Source: Mesorhabditis belari
Lineage: Eukaryota; Nematoda; Chromadorea; Rhabditida; Rhabditidae
NCBI GenBank assembly: GCA_958450365.1
Contig: CAUEEP010000743.1
Span: forward strand, 5,147,001-5,211,000
Length of the DNA: 64,000 bases
Reading direction: 5' to 3'
Below, piece by piece: positions 1 to 11,480 of this stretch (positions are counted from its first letter, which is position 1; the number at the start of each line of letters is the position of its first letter). The position numbers and the translations under genes were made by a program. The notes under the pieces were generated by a model. It was not told where the DNA came from and ran no database searches. It saw only the letters and a list, made by a program, of their open reading frames with translations.

Positions 1-1001
1 CTAGTATAACCTCATTGAAAGCTTTCGCTCTCACACCCAGCCAACTCACGATCTTCCCTTAAATCAACTAAAGCCATTTTGCTTAACCACTAACAAAACT
101 TGTGTTGTGAAAATGGTTAAAATTAGAGTGTGTTCCTTGCGAGTAATGCGTTTTTTAAAACGTACAATTGGGCAAAAATTACCGTACTTTTAGCAAAAAT
201 TATTGCAAAAATTATTGCAAAAAAATCACGAGCCCCGCGTTATATACGACACTTTTTAAAGATACTCAGCCGTTTAACTGATTTGATGGAGAAATTCCCG
301 TCCAATGTAAAAACTGATTTTTTTTTCTGAATTGCTTTTATATTTTTTTCGCGAAGGCGCACTTTTTAGAAAACGCATTACTCGACAATCACTCATGCAA
401 ATTTACTCGAGTTTAATTACTTACTCGCGAGGAACACAGTTAAAAGCTAGTTAAAAGCTAGTTAAAAAGCTTATTTAACAATACATTGCTCAATTTATTT
501 ATTTATTTTAACATTTGCATCAAGAAATAGCATGATCGTTTAGTGTGGTGCCATTGTTTTGAAAAAAATTACTTACTCTCGAGGAACACACTCTACAGCT
601 TTCGCTCTCACACCCAGCCAACTCACAAGGAACACACTCTGCGTTTTATCCATAATCCTTTTCTACTTTTCTTTTCTATTCTTTTCTTCATTCATTCTAA
701 ATCTTTCAAAATGAAATCTTGAATTATTTGATAGACAAGATGTTAATATTTAAATGATAGTGATTTAAATAATGCAATTACTCGAGCTATTAATCGAGTA
801 AAAAAGTACTCATGCAAATTTACTCGAGCTTAATTACTTACTCGCGAGGAACACAGTTAAAAGCTAGTTAAAAAGCTTATTTAACAATACATTGCTCAAT
901 TTATTTATTTTATTTTAACATTTGCATAAAGAAATCGTATGATCGTTTAGTGTGGTGTCATCGTTTTGAAAAAATTACTTACTCGCGAAGAAAACACTCT
1001 A
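1..1001. repeat. Partial direct duplication with CTCGCGAGGAACACA boundaries
   Basis: A segment at about 395-596 recurs at about 805-1001 with small differences. Both copies run from a stretch reading ACTCATGCAAATTTACTCG, through ACTTACTCGCGAGGAACACA and GTTAAAAAGC, to a TTAGTGTGGTG stretch and a second ACTTACTC boundary. A third shorter match, GCTTTCGCTCTCACACCC, is at 23-40 and again at 599-616. No coding sequence is recognisable. The arrangement suggests a repeat unit copied locally, perhaps a degenerate mobile element; the ends have no obvious inverted repeats. Confidence 0.6.
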
Positions 1002-1349
1002 ATTTAAAACCATTCTACTAAATTTTTAAATCAATTCTACCATTATTTAAAAGAAAATTCTAAACAAGACTTTAAAAAGCAGACTTTAAATAGAATTGAA
1101 GTTAAAAAGTCAACAAATTGATGCTTCTGGAGAAGACAGTGACAATTAAGAATAGTTGAACAAGATAAATCAGATCAAAAAGCTATTCAAATAGTTTTCT
1201 CGAAAATCTATTGATTTCGATTTGAATTTTCTCGTTCGAATCACACGTTTTGTAAGCAGAAGACTTTGCTCAAAGGTGGGCAATGTTTGTGGAAAGAGAG
1301 ACGGAAAGCATTTGCAATCTCCACCCGGCATTACTCAACTGGTAGTCAT

Positions 1350-1775
1350 AAGTCAAACAATATCTGGTTTTGCTTTTGAAATCTATAAATAGAAAAGTTA
1401 GAATTAGAACCGATTCTCACTCTCATTCTCATTGAATCGAAAAGCTTAGACCAGTTCAATAGAATGAATATCTCCAATTTCCCGATTCCAATAAATAATA
1501 CAAATTTACAGTTTATCTTTTTTATGCCATCTAAAAAAGCAAAAGAAAGAAAAAAGAAGCCGAAATGACTAGCGAGGTGTTCTTTGTGCGGCCGCGTAAT
1601 CGCTCGTCGTCCGGCAAATCGTCCTGGCATAACCCTCGGATTTTCGACTCGGAAAGGTGAACGAGCGGTGAACGATTGCGCATCCCCGACCGTTTCCGGC
1701 GTCACCATGCCCAAACTCGACGGTATTCCCGCTAGAAATTCCACAACCCTCGAAACCAAAACTATCCCAAACAAT
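1350..1775 (-). repeat. Dispersed repeat family R, inverted copy
   Basis: The stretch at about 1563-1625 is the reverse complement of sequence at about 27,723-27,780 (shared features: a gcggccgcg-type core, CAAAGAACA and CCAGTCATTT). The same family recurs at 10,350-11,480 and, as a short piece, at about 4,150-4,290 (GTTTAGACCAGTT plus TACAAATTTACAG). No protein frame is conserved between copies, so the small ORFs here are not supported. The unit is of unknown type and is locally GC-richer than its surroundings. Confidence 0.55.
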
Positions 1776-2439
1776 CAAGGTTGATTGACCTGCAAAGTCG
1801 ATTTTATTCTTTGATAACTAATCACTGATAAATCATTAACAAAACGATTAATTTTAATCATTTCTACATAAAATTTCATCAAAAATTTCTATTACTACCG
1901 AAAATTTGATTTCAGTAACTCTTAATTAAATTTTTTTTTATAAAATTTTGAAAATCAATTTAGAATAAGATAAGCTTACTTGTCAATGGGTCAAAGGTTG
2001 GGTTAAATTGAAAAAGTTCCAAAAACGATGGCTAAAACAACTTTAAACAAGTAAACAGTATAGAATGGAGTGGAAATCTCCATTTCCACGTACGCTTTAC
2101 CACCGTTCGCCCCGATTCGGGTCTTTTTTTTTTGGTTAAAAGAGGAGCGGTGGCACGAGGCACCATTAAAGGAGATGATCCTCTCAGAAAAAAAACTCTC
2201 TTTTTTCTCTCCTCCTCTACAATTTCTCCTTTTCCCTCTTTTTCTGACAGTCATTTCAGCGCTTACGAGCCGAGAACTCTCATACGATCGGCCATTTTAC
2301 ATTCACAACACCACTTTTTGACTCCTTGGAAACCAGGGAATTCGAAAATTCCTTTAAATAACTTCAACACACAAAAAATAGTTTAATTTGACAGCACATG
2401 AAATTTGACAATCCTAGAAAAAATTCAATCAAATTCAGC

Positions 2440-2685
2440 TTTAGTTGAGCTTACCAAAGCTGAACTAAAGCTGAACATACCAAAGCTGAACTAAAGCTCA
2501 ACTTACCAAAGCTGAACTAAAGCTGAACTAAAGCTGAACTTACCAAAGCTGAACTAAAGCTGAACTTACCAAAGCTGAACTAAAGCTGAACATACCAAAG
2601 CTGAACTAAAGCTGGACATACCAAAGCTGAACTAAAGCTGAACTAAAGCTCAACTTACCAAAGCTGAACTAAAGCTGATCTCTAA
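2440..2685. repeat. Minisatellite, AAGCTGAACTAAAGCTGAAC units
   Basis: About ten imperfect copies built from the blocks AAAGCTGAACTAAAG and CTGAACTTACC. On the minus strand each CTTACC block reads GGTAAG, a consensus 5' splice donor, and CTTTAGTTCAG resembles an acceptor. No gene is recognisable across it. Confidence 0.8.
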
Positions 2686-3352
2686 AGAGAAACACTTGAT
2701 ACGAAATCTCGGCAATTCTTTCAGCAAAAACTTCTTTTTGCTATAGAGTAATGAATTCATAGAAAGGGATATCTGAAAGCTCTTCACCTTTTTCCAAAGT
2801 TTCTCTTTCAACATTTCCAAAAAGGGGTTTCCTTGACTTCTCGAGTCAAGCGCTCAATGAAGCATGAACGAGAGCTTTTAACGGCAAAGAGGCACTTCAA
2901 GTCAACAACAAGTGCTCTCTTTGAAAACAGTTTACCCTCTTAGAGTAAATATTTGACAAACTCTTTGACTTTTATTTTATATTATAGCACTGGTGTCTTG
3001 TTTTTTTTTGTTTTTCTTGAATAAGTTTTATACTTAAAACTTAAAACTGAAATTTAAAACTGAAATTTAAAACTGAAACTGAAATCTCTTTTCTTTTCCA
3101 TAGAAACAAATCGCTTTTCAACATTGAGCTTAATTATTAGAAAATACGCGAGAAAGCTGAATGTTTTAGTTGGATGTTTATTTGCGGACAGAGGTCACTG
3201 TTCCACTTGTTGACAGAAAGCGATGAGCTTCTCGAGAAACCCACAAGCAAACAATAAGGCACACTGATAGCACAATTAGTGAGCAATCTTTTCTCTTTTC
3301 CAAAGCAAAAACCCTTTCATCTATTCTTCTAGAAAAACATTTCATCTTCTGC

Positions 3353-3507
3353 TCAAGAGCTGCCCAGCCAAGGTAAGCTCAAGAGCTGCCCAGCCAAGGT
3401 AAGCTCAAGAGCTGCCCAGCCAAGGTAAGCTCAAGAGCTGCCCAGCCAAGGTAAGCTCAAGAGCTGCCCAGCCAAGGTAAGCTCAAGAGCTGCCCAGCCA
3501 AGGTAAA
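3353..3507. repeat. 26-base minisatellite, six copies, with splice-donor-like core
   Basis: Six nearly identical 26-base units, GCTCAAGAGCTGCCCAG followed by CCAAGGTAA. Each contains CAAGGTAAG on the plus strand, a perfect 5' splice donor consensus. Near-identity of the copies points to recent amplification. There is no open coding frame that continues on either side. Confidence 0.85.
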
Positions 3508-3944
3508 AACTATGTAATCTTTTTATAGAAATATGCTAATCTAAAAGCTGAAGTCTAAAACCTGGTATAGCTAATTCTAGATCGTCTTATTTACTTCTAA
3601 AACTCACAACTTGTGAATAGCTTTTTCGACAAAACTCCCCCTAGATTGAGAGAATCGAAAAAGTAATAGATTTTGAGTGAAAGGGAAATCCCCGTCACTT
3701 CATCCTTTTTTCATTTGCATATTCTTCGTGAAAGATTCCCCGCGGGAACGATCACTTTTCACACAAAATCCCGTCTTTTGTTGATGATATGTGTAAAATG
3801 CTCGCTAGTAAAATAGCAGTACTTTTTGAGTAGTCGAGTTTGGCTCTATCATAAATATGTTGGAGTTAAAAGTTCAAAAGGATTAAAGATCTTTTCCCTT
3901 GTCAGCTTTAATTCTTTCATTTAATTCTTGAAGTTAAAAGAGGA

Positions 3945-4152
3945 GTCCAAATTAGACATCGGTTCCGTCGATCGTTCTTTGCGCTCCAACGTAAACAAAA
4001 TCGATCTGGCACATCCAATTCCTCATTTTTCTCGCAGCAGCAGTTGGCGAGAAAAAATCGCCAGAAAAATTGGGATTTCGGTGTGCCAGATCGATTTAGT
4101 TTACGTCGGAGCGCAAAGAACGACCGACCGAACCCATGTCTAATCCAATTTC
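3945..4152. mobile_element. Foldback (MITE-like) element
   Basis: Arms of about 75 bases at 3,947-4,025 and 4,078-4,152 are inverted copies. They include CCAAATTAGACAT / ATGTCTAATCC at the outer edge, GATCGTTCTTTGCGCTCC and its mirror, and ATCGATCTGGCACA / TGTGCCAGATCGAT inside. The short ORFs on both strands are products of the palindrome and are not genes. Confidence 0.75.
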
Positions 4153-4314
4153 GGGCCAATTCTCACGATTCTTATTGAGTCTAAAAGTTTAGACCAGTTA
4201 AACCTGAGTGTTGTTAGACTTAAAATTAATATTTCCAATCGATTCGCCGACCCTGAAAACCCCTGAGTACAAATTTACAGCTGAATAGTTTGAACTAGGG
4301 CAGATCAAAAACTT

Positions 4315-4392
4315 ATGCCCGCGCGGGGAGTCGAACCCGAGACCTTTCGCTTACCGGGCAACTGTGCTGACCTTTACACCACAATGCACTTT
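4315..4392 (-). mobile_element. tRNA-derived SINE or tRNA pseudogene
   Basis: The minus strand contains an A-box-like TGGTGTAAAGGTCAGCA and a B-box GGGTTCGACTCC with CGGTAAGCGAAAGG between them. The ends do not pair as an acceptor stem and no proper anticodon loop with U33 is seen, so this is not a functional tRNA. The same middle block CGGTAAGCGAA appears in relatives at 40,107-40,172 and 57,330-57,465. Confidence 0.65.
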
Positions 4393-4518
4393 ATCTCCCT
4401 TACTCCAGAGGGAGTTAACTTAATATCTTTTGTTTGTACCATCAACAAAGCAAAAGAGAAATCCTGATGAACTGATTTTGATTCCTTCAGGCACTTCAAT
4501 TTGAGTTTGAATCGGAAA

Positions 4519-4943
4519 TCTTAACTAAATTTGAGGGGGTGGGACAAAGGTGCACCTTTTTTTTTGCGCACCCGACCAAAAGCGCACCTTTTTTTTCGCC
4601 GGAAAAGGCCGTAGAGCTTTAAAAATGTTTGCACATAGGGGAATCGTATGCGTAGATTCCGAATTTCGACAAATCAGACCTCGCTGACATGTCAAATTTG
4701 GGCTAAGAGGCAAAAACTGCGGAAACGCGTTAAGTTGCGTAGTTTTTGCCTCTTAGCCCAAATTTGACATGTCAGCGAGGTCTGATTTGTCGAAATTCGG
4801 AATCTACGCATACGATTCCCCTATGTGCAAACATTTTTAAAGCTCTACGGCCTTTTCTACGGCCTTTTCCAGCGAAAAAAAAGGTGCGCTTTTGGTCGGG
4901 TGCGCAAAAAAAAGGTGCACCTTTGTCCCACCCCCAAATTTGA
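4519..4943. mobile_element. Long palindromic hAT-like MITE
   Basis: Arms of about 190 bases meet near 4,725. The terminal inverted repeat reads GGGGGTGGGACAAAGGTGC on the left and its complement on the right. AAATTTGA lies directly outside both ends, an 8-base target duplication typical of the hAT superfamily. The mirrored ORFs on the two strands come from the palindrome. A relative with the same type of end is at 25,962-26,416. Confidence 0.75.
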
Positions 4944-6189
4944 CGAAATACTCGAATTTTCCCTTCCTCGATAAAGCTTTTTGAATCAGATTTATTGGTC
5001 TGTCGCTTCTTTGTTCATTAATATTTCACAACAAGAATAAGGGGGGCTGGGGGAGATCGGTTTGAAAATTGAGAACCCCGTGCATGTGGGCTGTGGAAAA
5101 GAATAGGCTGTGGTTTCCGCCTCGGAACGGCCGCCTCGTTTTCGGCCTCGCATGCATATGTTGCCCTCTATAAGCACACGAAAAAGCTAAGAGATCGAAG
5201 AGATTGAATGAGAGAAAATCTAGAAGGAAATAGAAGAAGGTAAAGACCAGGATTTGTCATTCTTTTTCAACCATTCCTTTTTTTCTAGATCTAAAGCCCA
5301 TTTCTCAGTTTGCCCCCTCGGGAGCCTCTTATCTGACTGAAAAGCAACACTTTTTCATTGCAAAACCTTAAGAAAACTTAAGAAAACAAACTTCTTGTAT
5401 AATTTTATCTCTAAATTTCCTTCTAGAGTCTTCTTTAGTCTTCTTTAGTCTTCTTTAGTTTAGTAAATTCTCGAAAACATTACGACTTGAATTTGGAACG
5501 TTTCGAAGAAAATGAAGAAGACATTTGATGGGATTGTCAAATTAAACTTGAACCAGGCGGCCCTCGAAACCTCCGCTCTCTTTCATTTTGGATGCCTCTT
5601 TTTTTTCGGGTGAGAATGCGGGGTGAAAAGGACTCACATTTCATTAGTTCACTCATTCCATTCACCCATTCCTACTCTATCTTTCTCTCTAAAAATCTAC
5701 TCTCGTTTTTTGTTTTGCTGTTTTGCGCAAAGCCACCTCTCTCTCTCTCCTTCTTTTTAGTCCATAAAAATTGTGTCACGTTAATCCAAAATTTCCTAAA
5801 AATACACCCAAATTAGCTTTCGTAAATTTTCGTAAAATTTTCGATGTGAAATTTGTTTGAAGAAAGAACAAGAGGCTTTAGATCTTGAGCCTCATGCGCA
5901 TGCGTGTAATGCAATGATTCCGGGCTGTTGCTTGGGTTGGTGAGGGGTTGAAAAGAGGAAAAGGTGAAGCTCAAGATCTCAAAAAAGAGAAAGAGTAGGT
6001 GCAGGCGTTTTGTGTGTGTGTCCTGGGTCCCCCAATTCCTCTCCACTACCACTCCACCTCATCTAAAAATACGCCATCTTTTTTCTCTCACCTCCGTCGA
6101 AATCTGAGAGTTTCCCCTTAGAAATCTTTCGAATTTCTCGAAAATATTCACTCTTAACTTTTGCCGAGCTCTTTTCTCTTCAACTTTTA
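4944..6189. other. Gene-free stretch
   Basis: Mixed AT-rich sequence with pyrimidine-rich patches. Short ORFs on both strands show no family resemblance, no splice continuity and strong low-complexity bias. A short TCTTCTTTAG repeat is at about 5,425-5,460. I see no gene. Confidence 0.5.
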
Positions 6190-6482
6190 GAGTTTAAAGT
6201 TTTTAAAAGCTTTTTGAAGCTTTAAAGATAAATTCAAGCTTGTAATACAGGATTTTTTAAAAAATTTTAATTAATAAAGCTTTTAAAAGCTTCATTACAA
6301 GTTTTAAAAGCATTTAAAAGCTTCATTGCAAGTTTTAAAAGCTTTTAAAACCTTCATTGCAAGTCTTAGAGGTTTTAAAAGCTTCACTACAAGTTTTACA
6401 GGTTTGAAAAGCTTTATTACAAGTTTTAAAAGCTTTTAAAAGCTTCATTACAAGCTTTAAAAGCTTTTAAAGCTTAAAAGCT
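6190..6482. repeat. AAGCTTTTAAAAGCTTC minisatellite
   Basis: Degenerate copies of a unit near 30 bases containing AAGCTTCATTACAAG and TTTTAAAAGC, which is itself nearly palindromic. Non-coding. Confidence 0.7.
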
Positions 6483-6597
6483 ATCTATTTTTATTCTAAT
6501 CTATTAATATATTAATATTAATAATTCATATCTATTACTTTTGTTTATTTTTAGTTTTTGAAACAAAGATTAGCTTTAATTTCTCTAATTCTAATAT

Positions 6598-7385
6598 AAA
6601 AAGTTAATCCCTTTCGAAAACCCTGAACACTTTCAATTTTTCTTTTGTTTAATTCAATTGATTTCCTCCTTTCTTTTCATTATTTCTAAAGAAAAGAAGA
6701 AATTATGAAAAGAAATTATGAAACAGACGTCCCATATGCCGTTCAGCGACCGTGAGCTTTCGATGACGTCCCAGAGACTTTTTTTTGCCATACTTGAAAG
6801 GATCCTTCAAGAAATTTGAGACAACTTGGTGCGAGCGCTTTATTTTTTTTTTGCGATCTTCCGATTCGACAACTTTCTTCCTTTCAAAATCAAAATTTTC
6901 ATCTGTTCGATCAGCGAAAGCGATTTTCGCACGCCCCATCTTGCTAAAAAATAAAAATTAGCAAAAACTAAGCAAAAAGTAAGCAAAAACTAAGCAAAAA
7001 ACATGGTTATTACAGGTAGAAAAACAAAAAGAAACGTAGTGGTCCTATCATTTTGCAACAGGTGTAAAATAAAGAAGCTTGCTTATGCTTAAAAGTAAAA
7101 TGCAAGTAAAATGCTTAAAAAATTTTGCCTTTTAAAGGGAATTATTTGGCAAACAGTATTTGGGCATACTTTTGTATATAAAATTCGAATTTAAGCATCA
7201 TTTTGCATTTTTAGCTATTTAAAATCAAAAATCGAGGATGGTCTTATCATTTTGCAACGCACTGTATAAAAAGTTAATCCCTTTAGAAAACCCCGAACAC
7301 TTTCAATTTTTCTTTTATTTAATTCAATTGATTTTCTCCTTTCTTTTCATTATTTCTAAAGAAAAGAAGAAATTATGAAAGGAAA
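6598..7385. repeat. 120-base direct duplication flanking a Tc-type remnant
   Basis: Sequence 6,598-6,717 (starting AAAAGTTAATCCC, ending AAGAAGAAATTATGAAA) is repeated almost exactly at 7,266-7,385. Between the copies lie a transposase fragment and, abutting the second copy, a terminal repeat that on the minus strand reads CAGTGCGTTGCAAAATG, of Tc1/mariner style with a TA at the junction. No matching left terminal repeat is visible. Confidence 0.7.
6703..6939 (-). pseudogene. Tc1/Tc3-like transposase, N-terminal fragment
   Basis: The 78-residue frame contains KIKRSHQVVSNFLKDP then KYGKKKSLGRHRKLT. This matches the second helix-turn-helix region and linker of Tc1/Tc3 transposases, where SR.VVxNYLKDPxxYG is followed by a GRxRKL AT-hook-like motif. 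The catalytic DDE domain is absent, so it is a dead fragment. A Tc1-style inverted end lies at about 7,228-7,257. Family assignment rests on these motifs only. Confidence 0.6.
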
Positions 7386-7654
7386 TATCTTTATAGAATG
7401 AGAAGAGAGCTTTTTGACTGGCTAGGTGATTCATCATCACTTCTGTGACTCGCCAAAGAGATTAAAAGAGATTACGGCCAATTTGCATCATTTTATTCGA
7501 CAGCTAGTTCGACAAAATGCTCAAAAAGCAAAAAGAAATGGATTTTCTTTTCTTTTTAAATGTTTAAAGTAAAACTTGACTCAGCACATCATTTTGCTGT
7601 CCGCTTTTTTTTCGAAATTTAGTTCTTTAAGTGGTTTTATCTTTGAAAAAAAAT

Positions 7655-8040
7655 GTAAACTACGACGGCTACGACCGCTACGGCAAATCCATATTGCTGA
7701 AGACGTCGTAGCCGACCGGATAGGAGTCAAAAATCAAAGATTAGTCTAGTCTAGTCAAAGATTCGATCCCGGTAATCAGAAAAATTGATTCTACGGCTAC
7801 GACGGCTATGGCAAATCAATATTGCTGAAGACGTCGTAGCCGACCGGATAGGAGTCAAAAATCAAAGATTAGTCTAGTCTAGTCAAAGATTCGATCCCGG
7901 TAATCAGAAAAATTGATTCTACGGCTACGACGGCTATGGCAAATCAATATTGCCGTAGCCGTCGTAGTCGACCGGATAGGAGTCTTGTCTTTTAGTCTAG
8001 TCTAGTCAAAGATTCGATCCCGGTAACCAGAAAAACTGAC
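7655..8040. repeat. 128-base satellite, three tandem copies
   Basis: Three copies of a unit of about 128 bases. Each has CTACGGCTACGACGGC, a complementary GTCGTAGCCGACCGG, TAGTCTAGTCTAGTC and GATTCGATCCCGGTAA. The first two blocks can pair as a stem. The last block resembles a tRNA gene B box, but no A box is seen nearby. Confidence 0.75.
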
Positions 8041-9403
8041 TCTTTTTCCCATCATTATCGGTTTTTTTCTTAACGAAATTTGAGTAATAGGGGTAAATAA
8101 GGGTAAAAATTTCCTCCGTTGTGTTCTAATTCATTATTCGTGTCGAATAAATAGACTTTACTTTAATATCAAGCTTTTTTTTGCCTTTTTTGCCTTTTTT
8201 TTGTTTTTCTAGTAGATTTTGTGGATAAAAATCGATTTTCTAAAGTTTCTTTTGCTAAAAGTATAGCTAAAGCTTTTCTATTTGATGTTTTTTCTCTTAT
8301 AATTTCCTTTTCCAATTCGAGCTTTCCATAATTTCCGCAGAGAAACGCTCAAAAATGAGAGATTTCGTGTTTTCTTTCAATTTCTCAATTTCAAATCGCC
8401 TTTCATCAAGAAATTAATCAAGAAGTGAACGAGTGAAACATCACCATTTCTCTTTTTTCTCTTTTTTCTCTGCTTTTTTTCTTCAACTCTTTCTTTTTTT
8501 TGCAAATGGAGGCACTCTTAAAAGAGACTCATCTAGCGATTAGCTTGAAAATGCCCATTTTCTCCATTTTCTCCATTTCCCGTCCCCCCCCCCTTTTTTT
8601 CTTACTCTTTAAACACCTAGCAATTTAATTCGCTTATATTTTCACACCTTTTTGCCAGCTTTTTACCAACTTTTTCTCAGAAATTGCAATTTAAAAAGTT
8701 ATTTAAAAAGTTATTTAAAAAGTTATTTAAAAAGTTTTAAAACTTTTTAAAATCAAATTTTCTTTTCTATCTTTATTGTAATCTTTATTGTAAATTGAAA
8801 ATTTTTTCTTTTTTTTTTTCTTTTTTTACAGCATCGATTCTAAAATAGAATCGTAAAATACAATAAAAGAAATTTTACATTTTTAAATTTTACATTATTT
8901 TACAATACAATTTTACAATAAACAATAAAAGAAATGAAAACTTTTCTTCTTTTAATATCAAGAAATTTCTAAAAGCTTTCTTTTTTTTTTTTGAAAAACC
9001 CTATTGATTCTTTTCTATTGAATTTCAAAAAGATTATCTCCAAATAACCTTTTTAAAATTCAATGTAGAAGAATTGAAAAGGTTCTTTTTTAAAAAAAAG
9101 ATAAATAGATAAATTCTCTCTTTTCAAAAGAGCTCTTCATAGCTCATTCGCTCATTTTTTTGTGATCAAAAAGAGAAAAGAGCATTCGGAAATTACTTTC
9201 CCCTAATTGGTGACGCCTCGTGGGATTTTTTTTGTTTTTGGGGCTCTTTTCGATCTTCATCGATGAAGCCAATGGGCTCAATTATCAAAATGAATGAAAT
9301 CTATCATCATTCACACCGAGTAGATCTAAAAAATAGCATTAGAAAATAGCTTCCTTTCAAACTCATCTTTAGTTTCTGACAAGCTACCCGATTTCCTCTA
9401 ATA
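8041..9403. other. Low-complexity gene-free stretch
   Basis: Very AT- and T-rich sequence with pyrimidine tracts and a short AAAAAGTTATTT repeat at about 8,690-8,745. No coding region of recognisable family and no spliceable series of exons is seen. Confidence 0.5.
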
Positions 9404-9757
9404 AGCCCCCAACTTTAAACGCCTCGTTCTCAGCCTCATTTTGATCTATTCTTATGTTTAATATACCAAAAGATAGAAGACATTAAGAGCTATCTTTTGG
9501 TATATTAAACATAAGAAGATGTCAAAATGGGGCTGAGAACGAGGCGTCTAAAGTTGATCGGATTGCGGGGCGGTTATTAGAGGATTGCGGGGCGGTCCCC
9601 TCGACTAACTTTAGACGCCTCGTTCTCAGCCTCATTTTGATCTATTCTTATGTTTAATATACCAAAAGATAGAAGACATTAAGAGGTATTTTTTGGTATA
9701 TTAAACATAAGAAGATGTCAAAATGGGGCTGAGAACAAGGCGTCTGAAGTTAAGGAG
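9404..9757. mobile_element. Two tandem copies of a palindromic foldback element
   Basis: Copy one (about 9,409-9,555) and copy two (about 9,604-9,752) are each a near-perfect hairpin. The outer arm is AACTTTARACGCCTCG, then TTCTCAGCCTCATTTTG, then TTAATATACCAAAAGATAG, mirrored after a short loop. About 48 bases with two GATTGCGGGGCGGT blocks separate the copies. Both copies have the same orientation. Confidence 0.8.
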
Positions 9758-10135
9758 GTGCTTATTAAAGGAAATCTTTCTTTGCCATTCTTTATTTTAC
9801 TTTATTATCTGCTAAAAATATCTGAAAACAAGAAACAAAAAAAATTTCGTTTCCCTTGACGATTCATGCGATGTATTGCGGGTTTTTTTTTCAATCGAAG
9901 GGGGAAAGACAGGTGTTTTGTAGCTGAGGATGCAATTTTTTTCACAAAAAAAGCTTTCTCAATCTCAAAATTTTTTTTTGCTTTTGTATTCACAGAATGC
10001 TAATCAATAGATTTATAGATTCTTTTTTAAAATATTAGTTTTTGAGAGAAAGAAATTTGAGTCAACCTTTCACCCTCGCTTGTCGAGTGTTGTCGCTCAA
10101 AAAAATCATTGTTGATCGGTGACAAAAAAGCACTT

Positions 10136-10292
10136 GTTCTTTGACCCTGTTTCTTTGGCCCTATTTCTTTGGCCCTATTTCTTTGGCCCTATTTCTTTAG
10201 GCCTATTTCTTTGACCATATTTCTTTGGCCATATTTCTTTGGCCATATTTCTTTGACCTTATTTCTTTAGCCCTATTTCTTTGGCCCTTATG
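10136..10292. repeat. 14-base minisatellite CCCTATTTCTTTGG
   Basis: About eleven head-to-tail copies with CCCTAT, CCATAT and CCTTAT variants. Non-coding. Confidence 0.8.
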
Positions 10293-10349
10293 CTTGTGTT
10301 GTTTACAGAAAAAGCTAAACTTTATCAGATTTTATTTTATTGAATTTTA

Positions 10350-11480
10350 ATGGTTAAACATGAACATTTTAAAGTCCGGTTTGAAGATGGTTGTTTCAGT
10401 TTTTCCCAAAAAATTGGACATCGTGGACACGACGAGAAAGCGAGAAAGCGAGAAAGCTCAGTTACCCACCGCTCCTTTCCTTTGACGGATTTCAAAATTC
10501 TTAAAAGCGAGAGTGATTTTTGGTTTAAACGTTTAGTAAATGTTTTAACAAAAATGAACAAAGCTCAAAAAAAGTTAGGAGGAAACACTTTTACTACTAC
10601 GAAAGACCCAAAAAAAGCAGTCATTTTTTTTTCAGGGACGACGTGGGTAATCCCGCAACATTCACTCTCGAAAAAAATCCCTCCACTTCTATTTTTTTTT
10701 ACCCTTAAAGTGGCATTTTGTGGGGAAACCACTATAGACGAATGCCTAGGTTTTGTGCCTTTTTTTTCCCCTTTTTCATTCTATTTACCTTTTGCCGAGT
10801 AAGCTTTCAATTGGGTGAAAGCTGAAGGAATTGCTCAGCCCTTTTGTGGTCTTTTGCTATTTCCCTTTTTTTCGTTAAATATTCTTGATTCTATTAGAAA
10901 TTGTTACTATTACTATTGTCAAGAAGCCGGCTTTACATTCGCCATTTTTCCCCTTTTTTATTCTATTTACCTTTTGCAGGATTCATGTATTCAAATTCAA
11001 TTTCGAAACTTATCTTCGGGATGAACATCCTAAAAGATAAGCTCTAATCCCTTGAAGATTTTCAAGTCCAGTTTTGAATTAAACTGAATATGCCTGCTTC
11101 AATTTTTCCCAAAAAAAATTGGACACCCTGGACACGACGAGAAAGCGAGAAAGCTCAGTTGCCCACCGCTCCTTCCCCTTAACCACTCCTCAAAATTCTT
11201 GACCCTATACGGGGCGGTTTGCCAGATGGAGAGGGATTACATTTCCGCACAAAAAACACCTCACCAGTCATTTATAAGGATTTCTCTTTTGCTTTGTAGA
11301 TGGCCAAAAAAGATTTTGAGCTATAAATCTGTACCCGGGGGGTTTTCAAGGTCGGTGAATCGATTGCCAGGGTTCGTTTTTCTATATTTTCTAAAGAAAA
11401 ATCAATAATTTTTGCTAATCTTGAAGTGATTTTTCCAATTTTTCTCCATTTCTTACAATTGATTATCACACAGTATAACC
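10350..11480 (+). repeat. Dispersed repeat family R, longest copy
   Basis: The part 11,160-11,475 matches 27,665-27,965 in order (CACCGCTCCTT, GTTTGCCAGA, GAGCTATAAATCTGTACCC, GGTTCGTTTT). Within it, 10,360-10,505 is duplicated at 11,060-11,205, sharing TTGGACA, GGACACGACGAGAAAGCG and CCACCGCTCCTT. The 150-residue ORF at 10,350-10,802 crosses this duplication, is low-complexity and has no conserved frame in the other copies, so I do not call it a gene. Confidence 0.55.

Noticed and set aside
4525..4943. Near-identical 62- and 65-residue ORFs on opposite strands (MPLSNLTCQ-like start)
   Set aside because: They are the two arms of one palindromic MITE, so they are not a duplicated gene.
10350..10802. 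A 150-residue ORF, longest in the left third of the window
   Set aside because: It lies in a dispersed repeat with an internal duplication, is low-complexity, and the frame is not kept in the other copies at 1,350 and 27,595.
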